Shown here one piece after another: positions 11,901 through 22,255 of a stretch of 64,000 nucleotides of DNA (position 1 is the stretch's first letter; every line of letters begins with the position of its first letter). Source of the DNA: Gremmenia infestans. Its lineage: Eukaryota; Ascomycota; Leotiomycetes; Helotiales; Hamatocanthoscyphaceae. The translations under genes were made by a program, and so were the position numbers. The notes under the pieces were generated by a model that was given only the letters and a program-made list of their open reading frames with translations, did no database searches and was not told the origin of the DNA. The stretch covers positions 1,302,001-1,366,000 of the forward strand of contig JAFEVB010000002.1 in assembly GCA_032629725.1 (NCBI GenBank). Direction: 5' to 3'.

Positions 11901-12398
11901 CAACTGCAATGCTAAAAGCATCATCTCTGTTTCCCACCGCTACTGATGCTATGGCAGAACCAAGCAAAAGTAGAATTAGGGGCTCCTTGAACTGCTTCAG
12001 GAATCGAAGCCATAAGGGCTCAGGCTCTTCATGGGGGAGTTCGTTTGGCCCTTGGGAATGTAATCGCGCGAGTGCTTCTGCGGGGGAGAGGCCGGTTACG
12101 AGTGAAGTTTGTAGTCTTTCGGCGGTTTCAGTGGGAGTGAGGCTGGAGTATTCATCTGCAACTGACTGTCAAAAAGTTAGCTTAGATGTAAACAAGCAGC
12201 GGGGGCTGTTCTGCCAACCTTGGCAATAGATGAAATTGATCGGGCATGTCCCCCTCTCGATAGTGAGCTATCCCTGGATCTGGTCCGCGACGAAGGTTCT
12301 GAATTTGCAGCTTCGATGGTTGGAAGATGTGACATTGGCAGGTAATTGCTTCCAGGACTTGCGGACCGGGAGATTCGAGGCCAAGAAGGCATCACCAC
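8991..12398 (-). CDS. PMR1: Golgi P-type Ca2+/Mn2+ ATPase (PMR1/SPCA type)
   Basis: Pumps Ca2+ and Mn2+ into the Golgi lumen, supplying glycosyltransferases and protein sorting. Exons 12398-12219, 12165-10968, 10922-9582 and 9532-8991 give 1086 aa. Order of motifs: cytosolic Ser/Arg-rich N-terminus; cation-ATPase N domain; first membrane hairpin; actuator domain with TGE (in NLTGENEP); AAIPEGLP in membrane helix 4; phosphorylation motif DKTGT at residues 457-461, split by the second intron; nucleotide domain; hinge TGDGVNDAPALKKADIG; then C-terminal membrane helices beginning at ILWINIIMDGPPAQSLG. The set matches the SPCA/PMR1 subgroup rather than the vacuolar PMC1 or P-type H+ pumps. The N-terminus is the uncertain part: an in-frame stop lies a short way upstream of the chosen ATG, so an extra 5' exon cannot be excluded. 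Confidence 0.93.
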
Positions 12399-13230
12399 GA
12401 TGCCTCCTCCGGAATCTGCACGGTACGAGCAGCAGTCTAAGCTGTCGCAAGCTATTTTCTACCACTGAGGCATGCGAGGTGATAATTGAGGAGCAGGGAA
12501 GTAATCAACACGTTGAAAGATCTCGTGAATGGTGGTGGTGGTAGGGCTTGGAACAAAAAGAGCAGTGTCAGTCCCAAGCTGTGCAATTATTCTGTGCGTC
12601 TTGCATAGGGGCAAATATGCATTTTATTACAAGAGAATTTCTTTGGATGAATAATGAGTTACGTGTCTGTCGGCCACTTCTTGGGCGTTTCAAGGTGGGT
12701 ACAAGTAGTGGATGGCTCTTTTGAACTCGTTCACCCCTGTACCTGCATCAGAACTTTAATCTGGATGTGGCCTTGGACAGACTAAATTTGGGACAAAGCT
12801 TGTCTAGTCATAGCCGGAAGCACTCTACAATAGGGAATAGGGGGTACAGTACTGTATGAAGAGGTGTTCAAATCCATGATACAGATATTGTACGCAAATG
12901 GAAATAACAACAATTGAAACTTCTTTGTTGTCCCCTTCCCTTTCCCCTTTTCTGCAATACCACGTGATGTACATTTGAACCTGAGGGGAAGTTCTCGGCG
13001 GTCAACGAAAGCGGCACCACTTTCTATTGCGCTAAGCGGAGAGGAACATGATAATGAGTGCCGCTTTTTCGGATCCTGCAGAAGCTATTCCAGGTTAGGC
13101 CACTAGCGCATGTACCCGCCCAGCCCCAGCCCAACCCAGCCATCTTTTCCTGTGACAGCGACAGCTCCCCACCACGATTCACGATTCAAGACCCCATCCA
13201 CCGCCCTCTTCACATCTCTTGCTTGCTTCA
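12399..13230. other. Intergenic region between PMR1 and RAD21 (divergent promoters)
   Basis: Upstream region shared by PMR1 (minus) and RAD21 (plus). A CACGTG E-box lies at 12961-12966. I find no convincing gene; short frames on both strands within 13058-13387 overlap each other and look like 5' leader sequence. Confidence 0.5.
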
Positions 13231-13247
13231 CCTTGGGAGTCTCCGCG

Positions 13248-13366
13248 ACGCGATCATTCCAATCGCTCTCACCGCCTTGTACTGAGCAGCGCGTCCTTGA
13301 AGCCACGAGCGACTTTGCGACAAGCTGCTTGACGCGGGTACAGTACACACCATCATAACAAACGCG
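13248..13366 (+). promoter_or_regulatory. Cluster of ACGCG (MBF-like) cores upstream of RAD21
   Basis: ACGCG occurs at 13248-13252, 13332-13336 and 13362-13366, and its complement CGCGT at 13290-13294, all 118-236 bp before the RAD21 start. ACGCG is the core of the MCB element bound by MBF-type G1/S regulators in yeasts, and RAD21 is a G1/S gene there. Regulation here is inferred from that precedent. Confidence 0.4.
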
Positions 13367-13483
13367 CTCTCCGATTTCCATCAACAACCAACCACAACTT
13401 TGCTTCGAAACAACAAATTGCTCCCGCCATTAGGCGCAAACCCCACATAACTCAACTATTCTTGCCTTCTCTTCGCCATCACT

Positions 13484-15508
13484 ATGTTCTACTCGGAGAC
13501 TCTCCTCTCCAAGACCGGCCCTTTGGCCAGGGTCTGGCTGTCTGCCAATATTGAACGCAAGCTCTCCAAGAACCATATCCTGCAAACCAATGTGAAGGAC
13601 AGTGTCGAAGCTATTGTTACCCCCAATCAAGCGCCAATGGCTCTGCGACTCAGTGGACAACTTCTGTTGGGCGTAGTCAGGATATATAGCCGGAAAGCGC
13701 GTTATTTACTCGATGATTGCAATGAGGCACTCATGAAGATCAAGATGGTACGCGCCACTTTCATGATTTGTTTGATATATGCTAATCAGTCTAACTAGGC
13801 CTTTCGTCTCTCTGGCAATAACGATATTCCTGCTGGCCTCCACATGCCCTCGCGTGATGCTCTCATGCTTCCAGATGTTCTCACTGAGGGTGATAACCTC
13901 GAAATGCCACCAATGCCAGACGCGTCCTTCCTTCTCTCGCAAGTGGGTGATGAGTCGCACGTTGGACGCAAACGTCGAGCTGGAAGTCGCGACATCAATC
14001 TACAAGAAGACTTCAATGGTAGCCAATTTCTACAAAACAGCATTGAAAACCGGGACGAGGACCTCGTGATGGAACCGTTAGATGATATGGACTTGGGATT
14101 GGATTTCGGTCTCGATATTGATGACTTCAATCCCAAAGCCAACCAGAGTATTGAAATTGAAGTCAACCAAAGTGTTGAAATTGGACGAGATGCTCCAGCT
14201 GCTCGTGCTGCAGAGGATGATATATTTAGTGAACATGATGCTACAATCCTCGCAAAGGACAACCTTGATGCAGGCGCGGAGAGAGACACGTCTTTGAACC
14301 TTGGTTTTGCGGACGATGACGGTGGCGCCATCCATATTGATGATGACGGTAACGTTGACATGTTCGATATTGGAGACCAACCAGACTTGACTGGTCTTCC
14401 TCCAGCCCCCCTTATCCGCCCGGAAAGAATCTCCGAATCGCCGCTTTCAGATATCGACGACAACGTCGCCGCAGAGCTTGAGGCTAACCACCATCAGGCC
14501 AATCGAAGCCTGTACGAGCCTGAAGATGTTGAAGAGGAGACAATTATTCGCAACCCCGCACAGCGTTCAAGAAAGCAAAAACTACTTCACCCAGATTCCG
14601 AGACTACACAGTCAACCCGACAAATCAAAGAGCAGCAACAACATCACGACAAAATCTTGCGGCCACAATCATTCCTCCCCCGTGATCCTGAGCTCCTTGC
14701 TTTAATGGAGATGCAAAAGAATGGTGGATTTGTCTCGAGTATTATGGGCGATGTTCGAAGTATGGGATGGGCACCAGAACTCAGAGGAATGCTTTCTCTC
14801 GACGCTGTCCGTAGCTCTGGTGAACTTAAGCGAAAGCGAGACAGCGGCATCGCCGATATGGAAAGTGGCGATGAAAACCGAAACAAGTCCCCACGTCTTG
14901 ACCTTGGCGAGGAAGAGGAAGACATAGGTGCAGGACTAAACGATGCTGGTTTGGGCCGCCAAAGTGTCTCGCTCGCTCCAGACGCTACAATTATTGAGAT
15001 GGCCGGCGACGAAGAGGGCTTTATGCAAAATATTGAGGATGACGAGCAGAACGCTGGCGCGGGCCTCGAAGCTGAATCCCCGGGGCCTAACTTCGACGAG
15101 ACTACCGCACCACTTGTTCACCCTGCTGATAGCGGACCTGTCTCGTTAGGTACCAAGCATGCAGTTCATCTATTACGCGACCGCTTCGGCGCTGAAGCTG
15201 CAAATAGCCCAGACAAGCGGAAGAAGGCCAGCATACTTTTCCAAGACCTTGTACCCGAAAAGACAACCAGCAGAGCCGAAGCCACAAAGATGTTCTTCGA
15301 GGTATTAGTCTTGGCTACAAAAGATGCAGTCAAGGTCGAGCAATCAGAATCATTACTTGGTGGCCCGATCAGGGTACGCGGCAAGAGGGGTCTATGGGGT
15401 GATTGGGCAGAGACAGGAGCAGGTGGTGAGATTGCTACCGAAGAAGAAGTTATTGCTGGTCCTTCGCATGGTCTTGAGCGCTCTATGGCCGTTTCCGTTG
15501 CTGCATGA
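13484..15508 (+). CDS. RAD21: Cohesin subunit RAD21/SCC1 (alpha-kleisin)
   Basis: Kleisin that bridges the SMC1-SMC3 heads to close the cohesin ring; its separase cleavage releases sister chromatids at anaphase. Exons 13484-13747 and 13799-15508 (51-nt intron) give 657 aa. The N-terminal Rad21/Rec8 domain (about 1-105) starts with the characteristic MFYSETLLSKTGPLARVWL. A long acidic disordered middle follows, and the C-terminal winged-helix domain (about 575-640) carries KMFFEVLVLATKDAVKVEQ. A separase consensus of SxExGR type, SVEIGR, lies at residues 213-218. The start is the first ATG before the conserved N-terminus. ACGCG cores upstream suggest cell-cycle control. A long 3' frame overlapping the stop is low-complexity and is not counted as a gene. 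Confidence 0.94.
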
Positions 15509-17058
15509 AAATATTAGTTGGGGGTGGGGGGGTTGGATGGTTGTATAAGTACGATATTACATTGGATATGTTCAGGATACTTCAGACGCTGGTGCTGAAA
15601 ATGGCGTTATATGAGGCGTTCTGGCTTCCTCTGGGTATCTGGATTCAAGGCGTTCTTGGCGTTCTCGATATCCTGCATCCCTGGTTTATTCTTAGAGGTT
15701 ATGACATTTTAGTCGGTAACCAGTTACTTCATTTTGATGGGAAGGAAAATAAGATAAGATTATATGTCTATACTTTCTCCCCCCTACCATTGCTCTTTCC
15801 ATCATCGCCTGAAGGTAATTATTCATTCATGAATTCATTCCTCACTCAGCTCAACGATGCGCCCATCTTTTCTTCTCCCACCTCCCAATCCTGTTATCCC
15901 CAGCCTAAACATACTCCATCCCTCTACCCACTTACCCGCACTTACCACGTGCACCACGTGCACCACTGCCCCACACCTCCCACACTCCCGTTCCGCTCAC
16001 GAAATACGCTCGAGGGATATGCTTCGATATCACGGGCAGGGATTCTACTGCAAGTCGCTGTGATAGATGGGGCATTTCGGATTTGGATTTGCGGTGGGGA
16101 GATCGGAGGCGTTCAGGAGGCTGGTACGGGAAGGGAGGAGGTGGGTGGAGTATGACATTTCTTTTGTGATTGAGAAGGGAGGGAGAAAAAGTGGATTGAA
16201 ATGTTAAGGGGGTAATAACTGCATGCAGATGAATGGATGCATGGATGGTGGTTGGGTGGAGAGGAGAGGAAGTTGAAGTTGAAGGGGAAGGGGAAGGGGA
16301 AGGGGAAGGGGAAGGGGAAGGGGAAGGGGAAGGGGAAGGGGAAGGGGAAGGAGGGTAAGTGGAGGGTTTGCTGGTTCGCTGGGTTCTAGAAAGGCGGGCG
16401 AAGGGGTTCTTGTGAAATGTATTTATGTATGTATGAATGAGTTTTAAACAAGACTATTTGTCAAGACAAAGTTCCACATGTTTGATGTACGTTGTGAGAA
16501 AGTAATCGTCACTTTGCGCTGTATTGCGAGAAGTCTGGAGAGCTGTTATGTTGTTTTCTAAATGGGTAACGAGTCTCGGTAGTGACAGGAGTGTCGGGGG
16601 TATATCCACAGCTTGTGCTTTGTTCCGTAGTGAGGGCGGGAAAATGAATGGATGATCTGTCTAGTAGCTCGATGAGTACTTCTTAATTCAATTGACTGCT
16701 TTGGTGGTTAGTCGTTGGTTTTTTGTCGAAGAAGGAGAACATTGCACGTTTGACTTGATAATTTTCGAGAGCGTGGTATGAACAGTATGTCAATGAGTGT
16801 TAGTGTTTATACAGCGTATTCACGAATATGTTAGACATTTAATAGAGAAGATGCAACGTCTCTCGTTTTGAAGACTTTGATGACAGCTATAGAATTATTG
16901 GGTGGAATGTCTGCACCTCATCTGAAAGTCTCCATACAGAATGTCTACCTTTAACGCCATAGCAGTATAACAATCGCTCGATAGTAACTCCAGTACCATG
17001 CAAATGCTTCTTGCCTATTCCTCATGTGTGCATTAATACCTGGCCCCCTTCCCTCCCC
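15509..17058. other. 1.5-kb non-coding stretch after RAD21
   Basis: Contains a G-run just after the RAD21 stop (about 15520-15532), two CACGTG boxes spaced 9 bp apart (15946-15951 and 15955-15960), and the hexanucleotide repeat listed separately. A 216-codon plus-strand frame (15505-16155) has no domain and biased composition, so I do not accept it as a gene. It separates the convergent 3' ends of RAD21 and the transporter. Confidence 0.5.
16282..16351. repeat. (GGGGAA)n tandem hexanucleotide repeat
   Basis: About 11-12 uninterrupted copies of a GGGGAA/GGGAAG unit over roughly 70 bp, purely purine on the plus strand. Runs of four Gs separated by AA can in principle form a G-quadruplex, and the polypurine tract could form triplex DNA; both are inferences. 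It should be length-variable between strains. Confidence 0.9.
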
Positions 17059-18339
17059 TCAAGCGCTTCCCCTCCTCACAACGTCCACTTCCTCAATCCC
17101 CCCAGCCTGCGCTCCCAACAACGCACTCTCCTCATCCACATCCTCCCTCTTCCCCTCCACCTCCACCTCCTTCTTCTGCAACGCCGCCCAAAGCGTACTC
17201 CCCACCACGATCGCGCCTCCAAACCAACTCCAAGCACTAGGCAACACGCCCCAAATCGCCCAATCAAAGCCCAGCGCAAAGATAATCTGCGTATACAGCA
17301 TACTCGTCGCCTTACTACTCTTATCCATCTGCAGCCCCGCCGTCAACAAAAATTGCAACACGAAGCCCAGCACTCCTAGCAAGAAGAGTAAAACCCATTC
17401 CCGCGGACCGCGCGGCATGCTGAAGCCGATTCCAGGGATAACAAGCAGAGCGATGGTGGAACCTACTGTCCCGAGAATAGCGAAATAGTTCACGGACATG
17501 AGAGCGTGTGCCCTGTTGCCGATGACTCGGATTGTCGTGTAAGCACCGGACGCACCGATGACTCCGATCAGGGAGACTACGATGGCGATGAGGCGTTGCG
17601 TGGACGTTACATCGTCGACGTCACCTGCCTTATTATCAGCATTGATGGCATCTGCCACAGGGCCGAAGATAAACGCCGGATGGGCAATGAAAATCACACC
17701 GATCAGCGCGATGATGCCGGCGAGGAATTCGGCGCGCCGGAAACGCTGGCCGAGGAAGAGGGAGCAGGCCCATGCTGTGACGACGGGGACGAGGAAGCGG
17801 AAGACGGTTGCTTCTGCTAATGGTAGATAATGGACGGAATCTATAGACTTGTTAATATGTCTCTTGGGCAAATAGAGGGAGAGAACGAGAAGTAAAACCT
17901 TACAATATAAACAAAACAGTCCTCCAAATCCAAAACAAGCTCGCAGTATAAGCCAGCCTCTAACTTTGGGGTTCCCGAAAGGGTAATCCGGCACAGATGT
18001 ATACCACATGTAGAGGTTACTGAGGATAAAAGTCATACCCATGCGTGCTACTATCACCTATATATGAATCTGGTTAACAAAGTGCTTACATAGGGGGTGG
18101 GGGGTGAAAAAGACGGGGGAACGAACTTGGAACGGATGCATGCCATGCCCGCCTTGCTGCAGAAACCGCACCATGGCATCCATAGAAGACCCAACCCATT
18201 CCGCAAGAATCACTAGGAACATCCCCTTATTGTCATTCCATACCGATCTCCAACCGCTCTGACTAGGCTCCGTTGAAAGATTCTCATCTTCCTCATGGGA
18301 TATCTCGCTCTCATCCTCGTGCTCGTTATCGAGGGACAT
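17059..18339 (-). CDS. DMT/EamA-family membrane transporter
   Basis: Multi-helix carrier of the drug/metabolite transporter superfamily, similar to eukaryotic SLC35G-like proteins; the substrate cannot be told from sequence. Exons 18339-18127, 18057-17904 and 17840-17059 give 382 aa. An acidic cytosolic N-terminus (about 1-35) is followed by about ten hydrophobic segments in two EamA repeats. The first repeat contains LYYSVHYLPLAEATVFRFL, a typical EamA signature that appears only after removing the 63-nt, stop-free intron 17903-17841. The tail is hydrophilic and ends with an ESALLGAQ-like segment resembling a dileucine sorting signal. The first intron has a C-rich body on the coding strand. 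The gene is convergent with RAD21 and tail-to-head with WSS1. Confidence 0.85.
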
Positions 18340-18972
18340 TTTTTATAAGATACAAGATTTTATTCAAGGTTCGAAAGCTAGAGCTGTGGTAATATATGCA
18401 AATTGCAACCTGATATCAGTGATTGGTAGAAGGTAAGACGGGTCAATAACGGTACATAAAAGTTTTGTCGGATTTTATACTAATCTGAACCCCACTTTCG
18501 CGGGGTGAATAAGCCCGGTGCACCTTCTATAATTAGCGTAAGTCAGCTGCAAACTCAGTTAACTATGTTAGCTTAGTGGCATTCATATAAAAAAGGTCAT
18601 GGTCCTTATTAAAGCCACTTGCTCAAATACATGAATGGGGTTTTAGAGCAATCGATTCACGTGACTCGACCCCCTTTTCTATAATCCTGTTTTTGAGGCG
18701 AGTTGGGGTTTGGACTGGTTGTAATATATATTTAGTGAAAACTACGCGCTATTGGCCGCAACACTGGCCTTGGAATCTTGTACATCTTGTAACAATTCTA
18801 TCTCAACCCTTAAATCAGATACAAGATCAAATCAGCAAGGCTAATGACATCTCGTGCCTCACTATATATGTCCAGACTGCAAATGTATAGTACAGATCAG
18901 AAGAACACTTGGCTGAAGCAAATTTCCACACGCCGTATCCCCCCGTACCATTAGGAGCACTTCCTGGTACGA
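18340..18972. other. Intergenic region between the transporter and WSS1
   Basis: Promoter side of the transporter gene and 3' flank of WSS1. A CACGTG box lies at 18658-18663. A 65-codon plus-strand frame (18693-18890) has no recognisable features. I see no gene. Confidence 0.5.
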
Positions 18973-20487
18973 TTAAGACTTTCTGTTTCCACAAACGCCA
19001 CATAAACCCACATCGCCAGCGTTGATGTATTCTCCACCCTCACACGTTGCGCTATCACATTTCCAGGAATTAGGTACAAAATCTGGCTTGAGAACATTTG
19101 AGCAGACGGTACAGGTCAAAGACATGGAATCGTTAATAATGGAGCAAACAGGACATGAGGCCACAACGGGCGAGGCTGTTATTTTCGACATTGTAGTTGG
19201 AGGGACGTTCTCTTTCGAGTTGGGCTTTGATGAACTGCTGTCGGTATCCTGTCCGGTGTCCTGTAAGATGAATTTTCCTATGGGCTTTGATGATTTAGAT
19301 CGTCGAGAGTTTGTCGACAGATCTGATGACTTGATTGGTTTCGATGACTGGGGTATAGATGAGACAGTAGCTTTTGGCTGGGGATCCACCTTCGCAGGCC
19401 GAGAAAGTTGTGCTTGACTATGCATGCTCTGCAGCTCCCTCAACTCGTTTTTCACATTATCATCGTCCTTATCTTCATCATCGCAGACCCTGACCATGCC
19501 ATGACCCTTGCTATCAACCAGACGCGAGCCATCAATATCAACAGCGTCATCCGGCTCAGCTTTGATGTGCACCTCGTCCTCGCTCTCCGTTTCGCTATCT
19601 GTGACAAGCTCCTCATCCTTGATTTGAGGCTCCTCTTTCTTCACCTCAAATCTAGCCAACGCAGCAGCAGCTCGAAGCTCTCTTCCTCGCGCACTTCCAG
19701 CTACCCTTGGCTTTCCAACTGGTTTCTTGCCCTTCTCGAGCTTGACCTTTACTTCGTCATCTGCACCTAGCGTCGTGCCATTGACGCCGAACTTCTTCCT
19801 GATTCTGCGTTCCTTTTGCTCTTTGTACGTTATCTTTGGCTTGGCCTTTCGCTTTTTCCCACCACGAGATCTGAAGGTACCGCCGCACATATGTTCCGGC
19901 AGGACCTCACCCTCGTCGAGGGTATCTTGGGTGAACATGCCGTTTTCCAGCAGAACTCCTTTGCCCCAGAGTCCATCTCCAGTATAGTCCTTCGCCCATA
20001 GTTCTTTCATCTCGCTCGTATATCCGTTTCGGACTTTCCAGAATCCTGCCCGTAGGTGTCAGTGGCAATTAGCGAATGGGGGGGTGGCTCCTAGTACCAG
20101 GCCCATGATTCATCTCTTTACAATGTGCCAACTCATGCATCATAACCATCTGTACAAACTTGAAAGGGAGCCACCGTCCGGTGGAGGGGGACTTCAGTAC
20201 AAGCTGTATAATCTCGCCATTGTTAAAATTCCGTCCTGGCACTAATCAGCAACAAAATCGCGATCTGATTGAAGTAACGTACCCCAGAATTCTAGATTAG
20301 GCTCGTACTCTTCCAGAGATGCCACCGCTAGGTAATTTCGGTTCATAATTGGAAGACATTGTGCTGCAATGCGCTCCAGGTAGTCTTTCGATATAGCTTC
20401 GTCCGGTCCGGCGCGGGGTTTGATGAAGACGATATTTTTGTTTGGCGTCGACTTCTTGTTATTGATTCTTTCCCAGCCTAGAGGCAT
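18973..20487 (-). CDS. WSS1: WLM-domain DNA-protein crosslink protease (WSS1/SPRTN type)
   Basis: DNA-dependent metalloprotease that clears DNA-protein crosslinks and acts with SUMO and Cdc48 in the family. Exons 20487-20283, 20241-20098 and 20045-18973 give 473 aa. The WLM domain fills the N-terminal third, with the zinc motif HELAHxxxxxNH at residues 104-114 followed by GPGFWKVRNGY, where the intron 20097-20046 sits between GP and GF. After a basic stretch come acidic/Ser segments (for example SDTESEDEVHIKAEPDD) that resemble SUMO-interacting regions, and the C-terminus has paired Cys knuckles (CPVCS..CTVCS and CDSATC..CGVC) of RanBP2 zinc-finger type. The first intron is only 41 nt, the shortest called in the window. 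The start is the first Met before the conserved GWERIN segment. Confidence 0.88.
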
Positions 20488-20819
20488 CTTGGTGTTCGCA
20501 TATGCGGCATGAGTCTAGAAACTTCTGCTCGAAGTGTTGTGTGGATAGAATGCCTTAGGTAGTTGGATGAATGACGAGGGGAAGTTCTGAGAAAAGAACA
20601 CGCTAAGAAACTGCGTCGCGAAGTCACGTGTAGGTTTTAATCTTCTTGTCAGGGTCCCCCCTTAGCTTTTTCTGTTCAATATCATCTCATTGTTCGCAAA
20701 AACTCCATTCTCAGTTCTATCTGTATCTTGATGATTAAAAGTCCAGCAAATCAACGCTCAAAGAAACCTCACTTTTATCCATCTGCCCCACTCACTTCCA
20801 AGTCTCCCATGATTCACCC
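20488..20819. other. Intergenic region between WSS1 and the Nudix gene
   Basis: Holds the WSS1 promoter and the Nudix 3' flank. A CACGTG box is present at 20625-20630, about 140 bp before the WSS1 start. No other feature is seen. Confidence 0.5.
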
Positions 20820-21314
20820 TCATCTGAGACTAGGAACAACACCAGGACGCTGTCGCACCAGATTTAGAAGTGGTAGAAACAGCTTCCTCTCCAAGACCTC
20901 GTCCTCCCCAGCCCCGCTCTCCGTCTTGACCCAATCCATCAAATCCTCCCAGCTCACCCAATCCCAGCCCTCGCACTTCTCCGGCTCCAGAACTTGCGGC
21001 TCATCACTATCGTTCTCCCGCACACAAACCGTGAACATGGTGATATAATGCTTATTTTCCGCCGGCATATAATCATTTGTCGCAGTTAGGAATCGAACCG
21101 GATAGACTTTGAGACCTGTCTCTTCCAGCGTTTCACGCACAGCGCACTCCTCGGGCGTCTCGCCGAATTCTAGATGGCCGCCTGGCAGGGCATATGTTCC
21201 AGCGCCGTGGGAACCCATGCGCTTGCCCACCAAGAAGCGTGGGTTGTTGGCGGGTTCATTTGAGGATGCGAGGATGAAGACTCCTACGCCTACTCGGACC
21301 TGTGGATTTGCCAT
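20820..21314 (-). CDS. Nudix hydrolase (NUDT15/MutT-like)
   Basis: Single-exon, 164-aa protein with one Nudix domain, expected to hydrolyse a nucleoside diphosphate linked to another moiety, most likely an oxidised or modified nucleotide (family inference). The Nudix box Gx5Ex7REUxEExGU spans residues 46-68, starting GHLEFGETPEE and including the metal-binding RETLEETGL segment. The preceding GAGTYALPGG and the short total length resemble the NUDT15/MTH2 group. No signal peptide or membrane segment is visible, so a cytosolic location is likely. It lies downstream of, and on the same strand as, WSS1, another genome-maintenance gene, but a functional link is not shown. Confidence 0.9.
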   Translation of the reverse strand: MANPQVRVGVGVFILASSNEPANNPRFLVGKRMGSHGAGTYALPGGHLEFGETPEECAVRETLEETGLKVYPVRFLTATNDYMPAENKHYITMFTVCVRENDSDEPQVLEPEKCEGWDWVSWEDLMDWVKTESGAGEDEVLERKLFLPLLNLVRQRPGVVPSLR

Positions 21315-21516
21315 GGTTTGAGGCTGGAAGGGGGGTTGGAGAGTAAAGGGATGGGATAGGTAGGAGCGCCAAGAAAAGTCGTGAACGGTGTATAAGAAGT
21401 AATCTCGACCAATCAGAGAGCTGGAAATCAGCTATACTGGTGACTTTCGAAAAGTCGTGCAGATAAAGGCAGACTCGGTAAACTGAATTTCTCTTTCTTC
21501 TGCTATTTTAACCCAG
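21315..21516. promoter_or_regulatory. Nudix upstream region
   Basis: Short region between the Nudix start and the gene relic that follows. No clear motif is seen beyond its position. Confidence 0.3.
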
Positions 21517-22003
21517 GACTTCCAGACTGGGCTTTGTGGAAGGCGAAAGTGGCTAAAACGTATCTGAAATATGCAAACATTGCAGAAAAGATAGGCTCAT
21601 CAGTAATGGCCGAATCTCTTCCTCCTATGCTCGGGCATGCTTGGTGTAAGTCGCAAGTGAATGTGTGGTGCAGACGGGATTTTCGCCTCAAGGTAGATAG
21701 TCCTCGCTCATCAAATCTGCAAGGTCAGATTTCGTTCTTGCTGAAGAAGTCTTCCTGGAACTTCTCCAGAGAAAGCTAGCTAGCTACCTCCATGCCTTTC
21801 TTCAACTAGTTGAAGATATTTATAGGCGAGAGCCACACCTGGGTTGGCTCTCAAATGATACTCCTGGTAAGCAACTATTGATATGTTTTGTGAGCTTGAG
21901 CGGCAGAATTTAGAGGAACTTGGCTGAGGATAATGCCGAAGTATTAGTTTTAAACACAGAGATTTTGAAACACCAGGAAAGTTCCCTTAGGAAACCTTTA
22001 TAG
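21517..22003 (+). pseudogene. Relic or unannotated 3' fragment of a three-exon gene
   Basis: Three open segments connect in phase through plausible splice sites: 21517-21656 (after an AACCCAG acceptor), 21701-21866 (after GATAG, ending in GTAAGC) and 21960-22003 (after ACACAG), finishing at a TAG. The encoded text looks like real helical protein: LPDWALWKAKVAKTYLKYA, then VFLELLQRKLASYLHAFLQ, then REPHLGWLSND. No ATG or upstream exon is evident before the Nudix promoter, so the 5' end appears missing. I do not recognise the family. It could be a decayed gene or the 3' end of a gene whose first exons I failed to see. Confidence 0.4.
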
Positions 22004-22255
22004 CTTCCATCCAAAGATCTCAAAACGGTATTTCAAGACGTGTTATTTAGATGTGAAGGCATGTCGGTACGCATACCGCCCCGCGATAGCTTCGAGCTAT
22101 GTAACCCGTCCCCGCATATGTAGTAACGCAACCTATCCACCCCACGCATGACCTATCAACCATGCTCGACTTCCTCAAATAACGTAAATACACATTCCCC
22201 CTTCAAAACATTCCCCCTCTCCTTCCATCCTCCCTCCTCTTTACCCTTTTCAAAA

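Noticed and set aside
13103..13387. Overlapping frames on both strands upstream of RAD21
   Set aside because: They contradict each other, have no domain, and fall in the promoter/leader containing the ACGCG cluster.
15505..16155. 216-codon plus-strand frame after RAD21
   Set aside because: It overlaps the RAD21 stop, has low-complexity Gly/Pro/His-rich content, no domain and no splice structure; it is 3' flank sequence.
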